Source of the DNA: Amphiura filiformis
Lineage: Eukaryota > Echinodermata > Ophiuroidea > Amphilepidida > Amphiuridae
Assembly (NCBI RefSeq): GCF_039555335.1
Contig: NC_092647.1
Location: 17,517,993-17,581,992 of the forward strand
Reading direction: 5' to 3'
Length of the DNA: 64,000 nucleotides
Part shown: positions 43,601 through 59,073 of the stretch, piece after piece
Numbering within the stretch: the stretch's first letter is position 1
Layout: the number at the start of each line of letters is the position of its first letter
The notes under the pieces: generated by a model
Told to the model about the DNA's origin: nothing
Database searches by the model: none
The model's input: only the letters and a program-made list of their open reading frames with translations
Translations under genes and position numbers: made by a program

Positions 43601-46600
43601 GAATGCAATACACTTTTTTCACCCAATTTTCAAAATAGAAGCACTTGTGATTTTACCTAGAAGCAGCCGGTTTAAGAAATACATGAAAAATCTGAATAAA
43701 AGCCCAGAATCTTTTCCAATCTTGGTAGATGCTTAGATTCAAGCCTACATTTATTACCTGGCACAAATTTTTCCCAAAATCTGCACAATTTTTTTGGTTT
43801 TTAATATTGATTTATAGTTGGTTAACTTTTACCGAAATGTAAAAACACCGCAGATCAGGACGGAATCCCACAAGAGACATTATTTGGTGATGTGAAATCT
43901 TCACGGACCTCAAGATGTTTGATTTTATAATTTCCTAAGAGTTTTAATACTAATTAACATTATATAACTTCACTTTGAGTGACCGATCACAAGTTGACAT
44001 TTTTGGGGCCAAATTCAACTTGGCGCCAAATTCAAATAATGTGCTATCTACTGTAGATAGCACATGTAATGGAACAAATTAAAATCAATTTATTTTGACA
44101 ATGTTGATCCCAATCTGTAGGCCTATAATGTCTGAGACATGAAGTTAATTTGGTAATGCACGCAAACAAACAAACATAAAGGCTGCTGGAGCTCATGACA
44201 CGGGCCTTGGATCAGGTAAACTTACCTTATGTGTGTGTAGAAAGGGGGGGTAGGCAGGCTAAACTTATGACAGACAGCAAGACAGACACACAGATATAAC
44301 AGAAGCAGCAGGGAAAACATGACCACAAAGGCAAATGCATGAATTATACAAGTGTTGAATTACATGGGTCTTTGATCATGTTGGTGAAATCATAAGCTTA
44401 GCCTAGCCACCCCCCCCAATCCAGGCAGTTACATAACAGTGCCACCATACCGATGTTTTCTCCATCTCCAATTTGGCTGCCTGTCATAATTAAGCTTAGC
44501 CTACCCTACACACACACACCCACAAAAAAGGTAAGCTTACCTGTTCATGCATTGACCTAACAGTGCCTCTATACTGATATTTCTCCAAGTCTCCAATTTC
44601 GGGCCATAACTCACCTTAGCACTGATAGCCTAGTAGGCCTAAAAGTTGCTTTTTTCTGCAATTTTAGCTATAAATTATATGAATTACAATCAAAAACACC
44701 TCATCAGTCAATATGCAAATGCTAATCAAAACTTGTTTGGCACAGGTCTAACTTGCTGACTGAATCAAAACGTCTTCCGCATAGGCTCACACACGTACTC
44801 TCGCTTGAGGGTGCACAATAGTAATAAATTTCCCTATACTTTGTGTACAAAATGGCCTCTATTCAAATGGCTCTACCTACCTTACGAAGCGACTCAATTT
44901 TTCAAAGTGATGTTTTCCTGACTGACAAACATACAAGCAAGTAAACAAACTAAATTAAATATATTGGTGACCATTGAATTTTCGAGCTACCGGACCACGA
45001 ATGCAATACACTTTTTTCACCCAATTTTCAAAATAGAAGCACTTGTGATTTTACCTAGAAGCAGCCGGTTTAAGAAATACATGAAAAATCTGAATAAAAG
45101 CCCAGAATCTTTTCCAATCTTGGTAGATGCTTAGATTCAAGCCTACATTTATTACCTGGCACAAATTTTTCCCAAAATCTGCACAATTTTTTGGTTTTAA
45201 TATTGATTTATAGTTGGTTAACTTTTACCGAAATGTAAAAACACCGCAGATCAGGACGGAATCCCACAAGAGACATTATTTGGTGATGTGAAATCTTCAC
45301 GGACCTCAAGATGTTTGATTTTATAATTTCCTAAGAGTTTTAATACTAATTAACATTATATAACTTCACTTTGAGTGACCGATCACAAGTTGACATTTTT
45401 GGGGCCAAATTCAACTTGGCGCCAAATTCAAATAATGTGCTATCTACTGTAGATAGCACATGTAATGGAACAAATTAAAATCAATTTATTTTGACAATGT
45501 TGATCCCAATCTGTAGGCCTATAATGTCTGAGACATGAAGTTAATTTGGTAATGCACGCAAACAAACAAACATAAAGGCTGCTGGAGCTCATGACACGGG
45601 CCTTGGATCAGGTAAACTTACCTTATGTGTGTGTAGAAAGGGGGGGGTAGGCAGGCTAAACTTATGACAGACAGCAAGACAGACACACAGATATAACAGA
45701 AGCAGCAGGGAAAACATGACCACAAAGGCAAATGCATGAATTATACAAGTGTTGAATTACATGGTCTTTGATCATGTTGGTGAAATCATAAGCTTAGCCT
45801 AGCCACCCCCCCAATCCAGGCAGTTACATAACAGTGCCACCATACCGATGTTTTCTCCATCTCCAATTTGGCTGCCTGTCATAATTAAGCTTAGCCTACC
45901 CTACACACACACACCCACAAAAGGTAAGCTTACCTGTTCATGCATTGACCTAACAGTGCCTCTATACTGATATTTCTCCAAGTCTCCAATTTCGGGCCAT
46001 AACTCACCTTAGCACTGATAGCCTAGTAGGCCTAAAAGTTGCTTTTTTCTGCAATTTTAGCTATAAATTATATGAATTACAATCAAAAACACCTCATCAG
46101 TCAATATGCAAATGCTAATCAAAACTTGTTTGGCACAGGTCTAACTTGCTGAATCAAAACGTCTTCCGCATAGGCTCACACACGTACTCTCGCTTGAGGG
46201 TGCACAATAGTAATAAATTTCCCTATACTTTGTGTACAAAATGGCCTCTATTCAAATGGCTCTACCTACCTTACGAAGCGACTCAATTTTTCAAAGTGAT
46301 GTTTTCCTGACTGACAAACATACAAGCAAGTAAACAAACTAAATTAAATATATTGGTGACCATTGAATTTTCGAGCTACCGGACCACGAATGCAATACAC
46401 TTTTTTCACCCAATTTTCAAAATAGAAGCACTTGTGATTTTACCTAGAAGCAGCCGGTTTAAGAAATACATGAAAATCTGAATAAAAGCCCAGAATCTTT
46501 TCCAATCTTGGTAGATGCTTAGATTCAAGCCTACATTTATTACCTGGCACAAATTTTTCCCAAAATCTGCACAATTTTTTTGGTTTTTAATATTGATTTA

Positions 46601-49600
46601 TAGTTGGTTAACTTTTACCGAAATGTAAAAACACCGCAGATCAGGACGGAATCCCACAAGAGACATTATTTGGTGATGTGAAATCTTCACGGACCTCAAG
46701 ATGTTTGATTTTATAATTTCCTAAGAGTTTTAATACTAATTAACATTATATAACTTCACTTTGAGTGACCGATCACAAGTTGACATTTTTGGGGCCAAAT
46801 TCAACTTGGCGCCAAATTCAAATAATGTGCTATCTACTGTAGATAGCACATGTAATGGAACAAATTAAAATCAATTTATTTTGACAATGTTGATCCCAAT
46901 CTGTAGGCCTATAATGTCTGAGACATGAAGTTAATTTGGTAATGCACGCAAACAAACAAACATAAAGGCTGCTGGAGCTCATGACACGGGCCTTGGATCA
47001 GGTAAACTTACCTTATGTGTGTGTGTGAAAGGGGGGGTAGGCAGGCTAAACTTATGACAGACAGCAAGACAGACACACAGATATAACAGAAGCAGCAGGG
47101 AAAACATGACCACAAAGGCAAATGCATGAATTATACAAGTGTTGAATTACATGGGTCTTTGATCATGTTGGTGAAATCATAAGCTTAGCCTAGCCACCCC
47201 CCCAATCCAGGCAGTTACATAACAGTGCCACCATACCGATGTTTTCTCCATCTCCAATTTGGCTGCCTGTCATAATTAAGCTTAGCCTACCCTACACACA
47301 CACACCCACAAAAGGTAAGCTTACCTGTTCATGCATTGACCTAACAGTGCCTCTATACTGATATTTCTCCAAGTCTCCAATTTCGGGCCATAACTCACCT
47401 TAGCACTGATAGCCTAGTAGGCCTAAAAGTTGCTTTTTTCTGCAATTTTAGCTATAAATTATATGAATTACAATCAAAAACACCTCATCAGTCAATATGC
47501 AAATGCTAATCAAAACTTGTTTGGCACAGGTCTAACTTGCTGAATCAAAACGTCTTCCGCATAGGCTCACACACGTACTCTCGCTTGAGGGTGCACAATA
47601 GTAATAAATTTCCCTATACTTTGTGTACAAAATGGCCTCTATTCAAATGGCTCTACCTACCTTACGAAGCGACTCAATTTTTCAAAGTGATGTTTTCCTG
47701 ACTGACAAACATACAAGCAAGTAAACAAACTAAATTAAATATATTGGTGACCATTGAATTTTCGAGCTACCGGACCACGAATGCAATACACTTTTTTCAC
47801 CCAATTTTCAAAATAGAAGCACTTGTGATTTTACCTAGAAGCAGCCGGTTTAAGAAATACATGAAAAATCTGAATAAAAGCCCAGAATCTTTTCCAATCT
47901 TGGTAGATGCTTAGATTCAAGCCTACATTTATTACCTGGCACAAATTTTTCCCAAAATCTGCACAATTTTTTTTTTTTTTTTTATTGATTTATAGTTGGT
48001 TAACTTTTACCGAAATGTAAAAACACCGCAGATCAGGACGGAATCCCACAAGAGACATTATTTGGTGATGTGAAATCTTCACGGACCTCAAGATGTTTGA
48101 TTTTATAATTTCCTAAGAGTTTTAATACTAATTAACATTATATAACTTCACTTTGAGTGACCGATCACAAGTTGACATTTTTGGGGCCAAATTCAACTTG
48201 GCGCCAAATAAATAATGTGCTATCTACTGTAGATAGCACATGTAATGGAACAAATTAAAATCAATTTATTTTGACAATGTTGATCCCAATCTGTAGGCCT
48301 ATAATGTCTGAGACATGAAGTTAATTTGGTAATGCACGCAAACAAACAAACATAAAGGCTGCTGGAGCTCATGACACGGGCCTTGGATCAGGTAAACTTA
48401 CCTTATGTGTGTGTAGAAAGGGGGGGTAGGCAGGCTAAACTTATGACAGACAGCAAGACAGACACACAGATATAACAGAAGCAGCAGGGACAACATGACC
48501 ACAAAGGCAAATGCATGAATTATACAAGTGTTGAATTACATGGGTCTTTGATCATGTTGGTGAAATCATAAGCTTAGCCTAGCCACCCCCCCCAATCCAG
48601 GCAGTTACATAACAGTGCCACCATACCGATGTTTTCTCCATCTCCAATTTGGCTGCCTGTCATAATTAAGCTTAGCCTACCCTACACACACACACCCACA
48701 AAAGGTAAGCTTACCTGTTCATGCATTGACCTAACAGTGCCTCTATACTGATATTTCTCCAAGTCTCCAATTTCGGGCCATAACTCACCTTAGCACTGAT
48801 AGCCTAGTAGGCCTAAAAGTTGCTTTTTTCTGCAATTTTAGCTATAAATTATATGAATTACAATCAAAAACACCTCATCAGTCAATATGCAAATGCTAAT
48901 CAAAACTTGTTTGGCACAGGTCTAACTTGCTGAATCAAAACGTCTTCCGCATAGGCTCACACACGTACTCTCGCTTGAGGGTGCACAATAGTAATAAATT
49001 TCCCTATACTTTGTGTACAAAATGGCCTCTATTCAAATGGCTCTACCTACCTTACGAAGCGACTCAATTTTTCAAAGTGATGTTTTCCTGACTGACAAAC
49101 ATACAAGCAAGTAAACAAACTAAATTAAATATATTGGTGACCATTGAATTTTCGAGCTACCGGACCACGAATGCAATACACTTTTTTCACCCAATTTTCA
49201 AAATAGAAGCACTTGTGATTTTACCTAGAAGCAGCCGGTTTAAGAAATACATGAAAAATCTGAATAAAAGCCCAGAATCTTTTCCAATCTTGGTAGATGC
49301 TTAGATTCAAGCCTACATTTATTACCTGGCACAAATTTTTCCCAAAATCTGCACAATTTTTTGGTTTTTAATATTGATTTATAGTTGGTTAACTTTTACC
49401 GAAATGTAAAAACACCGCAGATCAGGACGGAATCCCACAAGAGACATTATTTGGTGATGTGAAATCTTCACGGACCTCAAGATGTTTGATTTTATAATTT
49501 CCTAAGAGTTTTAATACTAATTAACATTATATAACTTCACTTTGAGTGACCGATCACAAGTTGACATTTTTGGGGCCAAATTCAACTTGGCGCCAACTTC

Positions 49601-52600
49601 AAATAATGTGCTATCTACTGTAGATAGCACATGTAATGGAACAAATTAAAATCAATTTATTTTGACAATGTTGATCCCAATCTGTAGGCCTATAATGTCT
49701 GAGACATGAAGTTAATTTGGTAATGCACGCAAACAAACAAACATAAAGGCTGCTGGAGCTCATGACACAGGCCTTGGATCAGGTAAACTTACCTTATGTG
49801 TGTGTAGAAAGGGGGGGGGTAGGCAGGCTAAACTTATGACAGACAGCAAGACAGACACACAGATATAACAGAAGCAGCAGGGAAAACATGACCACAAAGG
49901 CAAATGCATGAATTATACAAGTGTTGAATTACATGGGTCTTTGATCATGTTGGTGAAATCATAAGCTTAGCCTAGCCACCCCCCCCCAATCCAGGCAGTT
50001 ACATAACAGTGCCACCATACCGATGTTTTCTCCATCTCCAATTTGGCTGCCTGTCATAATTAAGCTTAGCCTACCCTACACACACACACCCACAAAAGGT
50101 AAGCTTACCTGTTCATGCATTGACCTAACAGTGCCTCTATACTGATATTTCTCCAAGTCTCCAATTTCGGGCCATAACTCACCTTAGCACTGATAGCCTA
50201 GTAGGCCTAAAAGTTGCTTTTTTCTGCAATTTTAGCTATAAATTATATGAATTACAATCAAAAACACCTCATCAGTCAATATGCAAATGCTAATCAAAAC
50301 TTGTTTGGCACAGGTCTAACTTGCTGAATCAAAACGTCTTCCGCATAGGCTCACACACGTACTCTCGCTTGAGGGTGCACAATAGTAATAAATTTCCCTA
50401 TACTTTGTGTACAAAATGGCCTCTATTCAAATGGCTCTACCTACCTTACGAAGCGACTCAATTTTTCAAAGTGATGTTTTCCTGACTGACAAACATACAA
50501 GCAAGTAAACAAACTAAATTAAATATATTGGTGACCATTGAATTTTCGAGCTACCGGACCACGAATGCAATACACTTTTTTCACCCAATTTTCAAAATAG
50601 AAGCACTTGTGATTTTACCTAGAAGCAGCCGGTTTAAGAAATACATGAAAAATCTGAATAAAAGCCCAGAATCTTTTCCAATCTTGGTAGATGCTTAGAT
50701 TCAAGCCTACATTTATTACCTGGCACAAATTTTTCCCAAAATCTGCACAATTTTTTGGTTTTAATATTGATTTATAGTTGGTTAACTTTTACCGAAATGT
50801 AAAAACACCGCAGATCAGGACGGAATCCCACAAGAGACATTATTTGGTGATGTGAAATCTTCACGGACCTCAAGATGTTTGATTTTATAATTTCCTAAGA
50901 GTTTTAATACTAATTAACATTATATAACTTCACTTTGAGTGACCGATCACAAGTTGACATTTTTGGGGCCAAATTCAACTTGGCGCCAAATTCAAATAAT
51001 GTGCTATCTACTGTAGATAGCACATGTAATGGAACAAATTAAAATCAATTTATTTTGACAATGTTGATCCCAATCTGTAGGCCTATAATGTCTGAGACAT
51101 GAAGTTAATTTGGTAATGCACGCAAACAAACAAACATAAAGGCTGCTGGAGCTCATGACACGGGCCTTGGATCAGGTAAACTTACCTTATGTGTGTGTAG
51201 AAAAGGGGGGGGTAGGCAGGCTAAACTTATGACAGACAGCAAGACAGACACACAGATATAACAGAAGCAGCAGGAAAACATGACCACAAAGGCAAATGCA
51301 TGAATTATACAAGTGTTGAATTACATGGGTCTTTGATCATGTTGGTGAAATCATAAGCTTAGCCTAGCCACCCCCCCCCCAATCCAGGCAGTTACATAAC
51401 AGTGCCACCATACCGATGTTTTCTCCATCTCCAATTTGGCTGCCTGTCATAATTAAGCTTAGCCTACCCTACACACACACACCCACAAAAAAGGTAAGCT
51501 TACCTGTTCATGCATTGACCTAACAGTGCCTCTATACTGATATTTCTCCAAGTCTCCAATTTCGGGCCATAACTCACCTTAGCACTGATAGCCTAGTAGG
51601 CCTAAAAGTTGCTTTTTTCTGCAATTTTAGCTATAAATTATATGAATTACAATCAAAAACACCTCATCAGTCAATATGCAAATGCTAATCAAAACTTGTT
51701 TGGCACAGGTCTAACTTGCTGAATCAAAACGTCTTCCGCATAGGCTCACACACGTACTCTCGCTTGAGGGTGCACAATAGTAATAATTTCCCTATACTTT
51801 GTGTACAAAATGGCCTCTATTCAAATGGCTCTACCTACCTTACGAAGCGACTCAATTTTTCAAAGTGATGTTTTCCTGACTGACAAACATACAAGCAAGT
51901 AAACAAACTAAATTAAATATATTGGTGACCATTGAATTTTCGAGCTACCGGACCACGAATGCAATACACTTTTTTCACCCAATTTTCAAAATAGAAGCAC
52001 TTGTGATTTTACCTAGAAGCAGCCGGTTTAAGAAATACATGAAAAATCTGAATAAAAGCCCAGAATCTTTTCCAATCTTGGTAGATGCTTAGATTCAAGC
52101 CTACATTTATTACCTGGCACAAATTTTTCCCAAAATCTGCACAATTTTTTTGGTTTTTAATATTGATTTATAGTTGGTTAACTTTTACCGAAATGTAAAA
52201 ACACCGCAGATCAGGACGGAATCCCACAAGAGACATTATTTGGTGATGTGAAATCTTCACGGACCTCAAGATGTTTGATTTTATAATTTCCTAAGAGTTT
52301 TAATACTAATTAACATTATATAACTTCACTTTGAGTGACCGATCACAAGTTGACATTTTGGGGCCAAATTCAACTTGGCGCCAAAGTCAAATAATGTGCT
52401 ATCTACTGTAGATAGCACATGTAATGGAACAAATTAAAATCAATTTATTTTGACAATGTTGATCCCAATCTGTAGGCCTATAATGTCTGAGACATGAAGT
52501 TAATTTGGTAATGCACGCAAACAAACAAACATAAAGGCTGCTGGAGCTCATGACACGGGCCTTGGATCAGGTAAACTTACCTTATGTGTGTGTAGAAAGG

Positions 52601-55600
52601 GGGGGGTAGGCAGGCTAAACTTATGACAGACAGCAAGACAGACACACAGATATAACAGAAGCAGCAGTGAATACATGACCACAAAGGCAAATGCATGAAT
52701 TATACAAGTGTTGAATTACATGGGTCTTTGATCATGTTGGTGAAATCATAAGCTTAGCCTAGCCACCCCCCCAATCCAGGCAGTTACATAACAGTGCCAC
52801 CATACCGATGTTTTCTCCATCTCCAATTTGGCTGCCTGTCATAATTAAGCTTAGCCTACCCTACACACACACACCCACAAAAGGTAAGCTTACCTGTTCA
52901 TGCATTGACCTAACAGTGCCTCTATACTGATATTTCTCCAAGTCTCCAATTTCGGGCCATAACTCACCTTAGCACTGATAGCCTAGTAGGCCTAAAAGTT
53001 GCTTTTTTCTGCAATTTTAGCTATAAATTATATGAATTACAATCAAAAACACCTCATCAGTCAATATGCAAATGCTAATCAAAACTTGTTTGGCACAGGT
53101 CTAACTTGCTGAATCAAAACGTCTTCCGCATAGGCTCACACACGTACTCTCGCTTGAGGGTGCACAATAGTAATAAATTTCCCTATACTTTGTGTACAAA
53201 ATGGCCTCTATTCAAATGGCTCTACCTACCTTACGAAGCGACTCAATTTTTCAAAGTGATGTTTTCCTGACTGACAAACATACAAGCAAAAACAAACTAA
53301 ATTAAATATATTGGTGACCATTGAATTTTCGAGCTACCGGACCACGAATGCAATACACTTTTTTCACCCAATTTTCAAAATAGAAGCACTTGTGATTTTA
53401 CCTAGAAGCAGCCGGTTTAAGAAATACATGAAAAATCTGAATAAAAGCCCAGAATCTTTTCCAATCTTGGTAGATGCTTAGATTCAAGCCTACATTTATT
53501 ACCTGGCACAAATTTTTCCCAAAATCTGCACAATTTTTTTTTTTTTTAATATTGATTTATAGTTGGTTAACTTTTACCGAAATGTAAAAACACCGCAGAT
53601 CAGGACGGAATCCCACAAGAGACATTATTTGGTGATGTGAAATCTTCACGGACCTCAAGATGTTTGATTTTATAATTTCCTAAGAGTTTTAATACTAATT
53701 AACATTATATAACTTCACTTTGAGTGACCGATCACAAGTTGACATTTTTGGGGCCAAATTCAACTTGGCGCCAAATTCAAATAATGTACTATCTACTGTA
53801 GATAGCACATGTAATGGAACAAATTAAAATCAATTTATTTTGACAATGTTGATCCCAATCTGTAGGCCTATAATGTCTGAGACATGAAGTTAATTTGGTA
53901 ATGCACGCAAACAAACAAACATAAAGGCTGCTGGAGCTCATGACACGGGCCTTGGATCAGGTAAACTTACCTTATGTGTGTGTAGAAAGGGGGGGTGGCA
54001 GGCTAAACTTATGACAGACAGCAAGACAGACACACAGATATAACAGAAGCAGCAGGGAAAACATGACCACAAAGGCAAATGCATGAATTATACAAGTGTT
54101 GAATTACATGGGTCTTTGATCATGTTGGTGAAATCATAAGCTTAGCCTAGCCACCCCCCCCCCAATCCAGGCAGTTACATAACAGTGCCACCATACCGAT
54201 GTTTTCTCCATCTCCAATTTGGCTGCCTGTCATAATTAAGCTTAGCCTACCCTACACACACACACCCACAAAGGTAAGCTTACCTGTTCATGCATTGACC
54301 TAACAGTGCCTCTATACTGATATTTCTCCAAGTCTCCAATTTCGGGCCATAACTCACCTTAGCACTGATAGCCTAGTAGGCCTAAAAGTTGCTTTTTTCT
54401 GCAATTTTAGCTATAAATTATATGAATTACAATCAAAAACACCTCATCAGTCAATATGCAAATGCTAATCAAAACTTGTTTGGCACAGGTCTAACTTGCT
54501 GAATCAAAACGTCTTCCGCATAGGCTCACACACGTACTCTCGCTTGAGGGTGCACAATAGTAATAAATTTCCCTATACTTTGTGTACAAAATGGCCTCTA
54601 TTCAAATGGCTCTACCTACCTTACGAAGCGACTCAATTTTTCAAAGTGATGTTTTCATGACTGACAAACATACAAGCAAGTAAACAAACTAAATTAAATA
54701 TATTGGTGACCATTGAATTTTCGAGCTACCGGACCACGAATGCAATACACTTTTTTCACCCAATTTTCAAAATAGAAGCACTTGTGATTTTACCTAGAAG
54801 CAGCCGGTTTAAGAAATACATGAAAAATCTGAATAAAAGCCCAGAATCTTTTCCAATCTTGGTAGATGCTTAGATTCAAGCCTACATTTATTACCTGGCA
54901 CAAATTTTTCCCAAAATCTGCACAATTTTTTGGTTTTTAATATTGATTTATAGTTGGTTAACTTTTACCGAAATGTAAAAACACCGCAGATCAGGACGGA
55001 ATCCCACAAGAGACATTATTTGGTGATGTGAAATCTTCACGGACCTCAAGATGTTTGATTTTATAATTTCCTAAGAGTTTTAATACTAATTAACATTATA
55101 TAACTTCACTTTGAGTGACCGATCACAAGTTGACATTTTTGGGGCCAAATTCAACTTGGCGCCAAATTCAAATAATGTGCTATCTACTGTAGATAGCACA
55201 TGTAATGGAACAAATTAAAATCAATTTATTTTGACAATGTTGATCCCAATCTGTAGGCCTATAATGTCTGAGACATGAAGTTAATTTGGTAATGCACGCA
55301 AACAAACAAACATAAAGGCTGCTGGAGCTCATGACACGGGCCTTGGATCAGGTAAACTTACCTTATGTGTGTGTAGAAAGGGGGGTAGGCAGGCTAAACT
55401 TATGACAGACAGCAAGACAGACACACAGATATAACAGAAGCAGCAGGGAAAACATGACCACAAAGGCAAATGCATGAATTATACAAGTGTTGAATTACAT
55501 GGGTCTTTGATCATGTTGGTGAAATCATAAGCTTAGCCTAGCCACCCCCCCAATCCAGGCAGTTACATAACAGTGCCACCATACCGATGTTTTCTCCATC

Positions 55601-57310
55601 TCCAATTTGGCTGCCTGTCATAATTAAGCTTAGCCTACCCTACACACACACACCCACAAAAGGTAAGCTTACCTGTTCATGCATTGACCTAACAGTGCCT
55701 CTATACTGATATTTCTCCAAGTCTCCAATTTCGGGCCATAACTCACCTTAGCACTGATAGCCTAGTAGGCCTAAAAGTTGCTTTTTTCTGCAATTTTAGC
55801 TATAAATTATATGAATTACAATCAAAAACACCTCATCAGTCAATATGCAAATGCTAATCAAAACTTGTTTGGCACAGGTCTAACTTGCTGAATCAAAACG
55901 TCTTCCGCATAGGCTCACACACGTACTCTCGCTTGAGGGTGCACAATAGTAATAAATTTCCCTATACTTTGTGTACAAAATGGCCTCTATTCAAATGGCT
56001 CTACCTACCTTACGAAGCGACTCAATTTTTTCAAAGTGATGTTTTCCTGACTGACAAACATACAAGCAAGTAAACAAACTAAATTAAATATATTGGTGAC
56101 CATTGAATTTTCGAGCTACCGGACCACGAATGCAATACACTTTTTCACCCAATTTTCAAAATAGAAGCACTTGTGATTTTACCTAGAAGCAGCCGGTTTA
56201 AGAAATACATGAAAAATCTGAATAAAAGCCCAGAATCTTTTCCAATCTTGGTAGATGCTTAGATTCAAGCCTACATTTATTACCTGGCACAAATTTTCCC
56301 AAAATCTGCACAATTTTTTTTGTTTTTAATATTGATTTATAGTTGGTTAACTTTTACCGAAATGTAAAAACACCGCAGATCAGGACGGAATCCCAAAGAG
56401 ACATTATTTGGTGATGTGAAATCTTCACGGACCTCAAGATGTTTGATTTTATAATTTCCTAAGAGTTTTAATACTAATTAACATTATATAACTTCACTTT
56501 GAGTGACCGATCACAAGTTGACATTTTTGGGGCCAAATTCAACTTGGCGCCAAATTAAATAATGTGCTATCTACTGTAGATAGCACATGTAATGGAACAA
56601 ATTAAAATCAATTTATTTTGACAATGTTGATCCCAATCTGTAGGCCTATAATGTCTGAGACATGAAGTTAATTTGGTAATGCACGCAAACAAACAAACAT
56701 AAAGGCTGCTGGAGCTCATGACACGGGCCTTGGATCAGGTAAACTTACCTTATGTGTGTGTAGAAAGGGGGGTAGGCAGGCTAAACTTATGACAGACAGC
56801 AAGACAGACACACAGATATCACAGAAGCCGCAGGGACAACATGACCACAAAGGCAAATGCATGAATTATACAAGTGTTGAATTACATGGGTCTTTGATCA
56901 TGTTGGTGAAATCATAAGCTTAGCCTAGCCACCCCCCCAATCCAGGCAGTTACATAACAGTGCCACCATACCGATGTTTTCTCCATCTCCAATTTGGCTG
57001 CCTGTCATAATTAAGCTTAGCCTACCCTACACACACACACCCACAAAAGGTAAGCTTACCTGTTCATGCATTGACCTAACAGTGCCTCTATACTGATATT
57101 TCTCCAAGTCTCCAATTTCGGGCCATAACTCACCTTAGCACTGATAGCCTAGTAGGCCTAAAAGTTGCTTTTTTCTGCAATTTTAGCTATAAATTATATG
57201 AATTACAATCAAAAACACCTCATCAGTCAATATGCAAATGCTAATCAAAACTTGTTTGGCACAGGTCTAACTTGCTGAATCAAAACGTCTTCCGCATAGG
57301 CTCACACACG
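40626..57310 (+). repeat. Array block 11: twelve consecutive A+B units
   Basis: Starts 40626, 42018, 43411, 44809, 46198, 47589, 48979, 50373, 51768, 53158, 54548 and 55937; periods 1389-1398. Oddities: a poly-T tract replaces GGGGCCAAA at about 41212-41227, poly-T expansions occur at about 47967-47983 and 53534-53547, and CTGACTGAATC is a small duplication at about 44755. The last unit ends early, in CACGTA. Confidence 0.94.
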
Positions 57311-59073
57311 TATGTTTGATTTTATAATTTCCTAAGAGTTTTAATACTAATTAACATTATATAACTTCACTTTGAGTGACCGATCACAAGTTGACATTTT
57401 TGGGGCCAAATTCAACTTGGCGCCAATTCAAATAATGTGCTATCTACTGTAGATAGCACATGTAATGGAACAAATTAAAATCAATTTATTTTGACAATGT
57501 TGATCCCAATCTGTAGGCCTATAATGTCTGAGACATGAAGTTAATTTTGTAATGCACGCAAACAAACAAACATAAAGGCTGCTGGAGCTCATGACACGGG
57601 CCTTGGATCAGGTAAACTTACCTTATGTTTTTTTAGAAGGGGGGGGGGTAGGCAGGCTAAACTTATGACAGACAGCAAGACAGACACACAGATATAACAG
57701 AAGCAGCAGGAAAACATGACCACAAAGGCAAATGCATGAATTATACAAGTGTTGAATTACATGGGTCTTTGATCATGTTGGTGAAATCATAAGCTTAGCC
57801 TAGCCACCCCCCCAATCCAGGCAGTTACATAACAGTGCCACCATACCGATGTTTTCTCCATCTCCAATTTGGCTGCCTGTCATAATTAAGCTTAGCCTAC
57901 CCTACACACACACACCCACAAAGGTAAGCTTACCTGTTCATGCATTGACCTAACAGTGCCTCTATACTGATATTTCTCCAAGTCTCCAATTTCGGACCAT
58001 AACTCACCTTAGCACTGATAGCCTAGTAGGCCTAAAAGTTGCTTTTTTCTGCAATTTTAGCTATAAATTATATGAATTACAATCAAAAACACCTCATCAG
58101 TCAATATGCAAATGCTAATCAAAACTTGTTTGGCACAGGTCTAACTTGCTGAATCAAAACGTCTTCCGCATAGGCTCACACACGTATGTTTGATTTTATA
58201 ATTTCCTAAGAGTTTTAATACTAATTAACATTATATAACTTCACTTTGAGTGACCGATCACAAGTTGACATTTTTGGGGCCAAATTCAACTTGGCGCCAA
58301 ATTCAAATAATGTGCTATCTACTGTAGATAGCACATGTAATGGAACAAATTAAAATCAATTTATTTTGACAATGTTGATCCCAATCTGTAGGCCTATAAT
58401 GTCTGAGACATGAAGTTAATTTGGTAATGCACGCAAACAAACAAACATAAAGGCTGCTGGAGCTCATGACACGGGCCTTGGATCAGGTAAACTTACCTTA
58501 TGTGTGTGTAGAAAGGGGGGGGTAGGCAGGCTAAACTTATGACAGACAGCAAGACAGACACACAGATATAACAGAAGCAGCAGGGAAAACATGACCACAA
58601 AGGCAAATGCATGAATTATACAAGTGTTGAATTACATGGGTCTTTGATCATGTTGGTGAAATCATAAGCTTAGCCTAGCCACCCCCCCAATCCAGGCAGT
58701 TACATAACAGTGCCACCATACCGATGTTTTCTCCATCTCCAATTTGGCTGCCTGTCATAATTAAGCTTAGCCTACCCTACACACACACACCCACAAAAGG
58801 TAAGCTTACCTGTTCATGCATTGACCTAACAGTGCCTCTATACTGATATTTCTCCAAGTCTCCAATTTCGGGCCATAACTCACCTTAGCACTGATAGCCT
58901 AGTAGGCCTAAAAGTTGCTTTTTTCTGCAATTTTAGCTATAAATTATATGAATTACAATCAAAAACACCTCATCAGTCAATATGCAAATGCTAATCAAAA
59001 CTTGTTTGGCACAGGTCTAACTTGCTGAATCAAAACGTCTTCCGCATAGGCTCACACACGTACTCTCGCTTGA
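57311..59073 (+). repeat. Array block 12: two B-only units with a shortened junction
   Basis: Starts about 57311 and 58186. The junction CACACGTATGTTTGAT lacks both the CTCTCGCTTGA end of B and its CACGGACCTCAAG start. Periods 875 and 888. Confidence 0.92.

Noticed and set aside
55885..56073. 62-codon plus-strand ORF inside the satellite
   Set aside because: It depends on an extra T in one unit and is not conserved among 22 otherwise near-identical A+B copies.
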